This document shows positions 63,173 through 64,000 of a stretch of DNA of 64,000 nt, in pieces. The notes beneath the pieces are model-generated. The model ran no database searches. It was not told where the DNA came from and saw nothing but the letters and a program-made list of their open reading frames with translations. Positions within the stretch are counted from its first letter, which is position 1, and the number at the start of each line of letters is the position of its first letter. This DNA is from Rhizobiaceae bacterium (GTDB taxonomy: Bacteria > Pseudomonadota > Alphaproteobacteria > Rhizobiales > Rhizobiaceae). The stretch covers positions 62,001 through 126,000 of the forward strand of contig JAMLJA010000008.1 in the NCBI GenBank assembly GCA_023953905.1, written 5' to 3'. The position numbers and the translations under genes are program-made.

Positions 63173-64000
63173 ATGACCAAGCAACGCCTCTATCTCTTCG
63201 ACACGACGCTCCGCGATGGTCAGCAGACCCCGGGCATCGATTTTTCGGTGGAGGACAAGATCACGATTGCCGAACTGCTCGATCAATTTGGCATGGACTA
63301 TGTCGAGGGCGGGTATCCGGGTGCAAATCCCACCGACACAGAGTTTTTCACGTCAAAGCGCACGCGCCGTTCGAAGTTCGTCGCCTTTGGGATGACCCGG
63401 CGTGCCGGTGTGTCGACATCGAACGACCCCGGCCTCGCGACACTTATGCAGGCCAAGTCAGACGCAATCTGCTTCGTTGCCAAGAGCTGGGACTACCACG
63501 TCCGCGTCGCGCTGGGCTGCACCAATGAGGAGAACCTGGAATCGATACAGGCATCCGTCGCGGCAACCACTTCCGCCGGAAAGGAAGCGCTGGTCGATTG
63601 CGAACACTTCTTCGACGGCTTCAAGGCAAATCGCGACTACGCCTTGGCATGTGCGCGCACGGCCTACGATGCGGGCGCCCGCTGGATCGTGTTGTGCGAC
63701 ACAAATGGCGGCACCCAGCCGAGCGAAGTGCGCACGATTGTAGAGGCGGTGATCGCTTCGGGCATCCCCGGTGACCGCCTTGGCATTCATGCGCATGACG
63801 ACACGGGACAAGCCGTGGCCAATTCGCTTGCAGCAATCGATGCAGGCGCCAGGCAGGTGCAGGGAACGCTGAACGGCATTGGCGAACGCTGCGGCAACGC
63901 CAATCTGATAACGCTGATCCCGACGCTTCTGCTGAAGCCCTGGTTTGCCCAGCGGTTTGAGCTTGGCATCTCGGCAGACGCGCTTGCCGGCATCACGCGT
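63173..64000 (+). CDS. cimA: (R)-citramalate synthase, N-terminal part (runs off the window)
   Basis: The first 276 residues show the alpha-isopropylmalate synthase-like TIM barrel: FDTTLRDGQQTPGIDFSVEDK, AHDDTGQAVANSL and QGTLNGIGERCGNANL. The GIDFS and GYPGANPTD wording fits citramalate synthase rather than LeuA; the enzyme joins pyruvate and acetyl-CoA in isoleucine synthesis. The start is ATG at 63173; a GTG at 63170 is in frame. The frame is open to the end, with the C-terminal regulatory domain outside the window. Confidence 0.9.
   Translation, partial: MTKQRLYLFDTTLRDGQQTPGIDFSVEDKITIAELLDQFGMDYVEGGYPGANPTDTEFFTSKRTRRSKFVAFGMTRRAGVSTSNDPGLATLMQAKSDAICFVAKSWDYHVRVALGCTNEENLESIQASVAATTSAGKEALVDCEHFFDGFKANRDYALACARTAYDAGARWIVLCDTNGGTQPSEVRTIVEAVIASGIPGDRLGIHAHDDTGQAVANSLAAIDAGARQVQGTLNGIGERCGNANLITLIPTLLLKPWFAQRFELGISADALAGITR

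Overview
The window looks like chromosomal DNA of an alphaproteobacterium of the order Hyphomicrobiales (Rhizobiales), probably near the Phyllobacteriaceae (Mesorhizobium, Aquamicrobium or Nitratireductor type). The evidence is an Omp2/RopA-type porin, a bifunctional Rsh, an HWE-family histidine kinase, DUF1236 and TIGR02301 proteins, the rpoZ-rsh-pyrE-acpS-lepB-rnc-era-recO order, high GC content, and good matches to EcfG and CtrA sites. This placement is inference; no search was run. I see no insertion sequence, prophage, integrase or CRISPR array.

Layout. 1-4400: end of a sugar ABC transporter operon closing with an L-rhamnose-mutarotase-like gene, then an IclR regulator divergent from an N-acyl-amino-acid deacylase/threonine-dehydratase-like pair. 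4700-7150: tRNA-Ser(GCU), an SH3/DUF1236 envelope protein with a match to the general-stress (EcfG) promoter, and an MFS exporter behind a SoxR-like box. 7150-13000: ribose-type ABC transporter, LacI regulator and sugar epimerase. 13350-16800: HWE kinase, small membrane protein, aldo/keto reductase, DUF2239 protein. 16830-27230: a signalling-transport block. One strand carries an ScfR-type HTH regulator, a lone receiver, a small membrane protein and an SSS-symporter/histidine-kinase fusion; the divergent strand carries a complete branched-chain-amino-acid-type ABC transporter.

27800-32200: porin, hydrolase and lytic transglycosylase. 32400-44350: housekeeping core (dapA, smpB, uracil-DNA glycosylase, NYN protein, rpoZ, rsh, pyrE, acpS, lepB, rnc, era, an inserted oxidoreductase, recO, thioesterase). 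44540-52100: DUF2339 membrane protein, MFS transporter, ECF sigma/anti-sigma pair, and a GNAT + RimK/ATP-grasp pair. 52118-58830: HD hydrolase, ygfZ, pyrC, methyltransferase, a small conserved group behind a CtrA box, NUDIX and SRAP genes, and a 48-residue gene. 59010-64000: cysS preceded by a promoter, a leaderless cysteine-rich leader ORF and three mutually exclusive stem-loops, then VOC, two GFA proteins, proline iminopeptidase and the start of cimA.

The most interesting items are the cysteine-codon attenuator candidate upstream of cysS, a histidine-kinase-like dimerisation helix pair inside the ScfR-type regulator that resembles the one in the neighbouring kinase, the EcfG promoter and SoxR box around 5640-5870, and the CtrA box at 56875.
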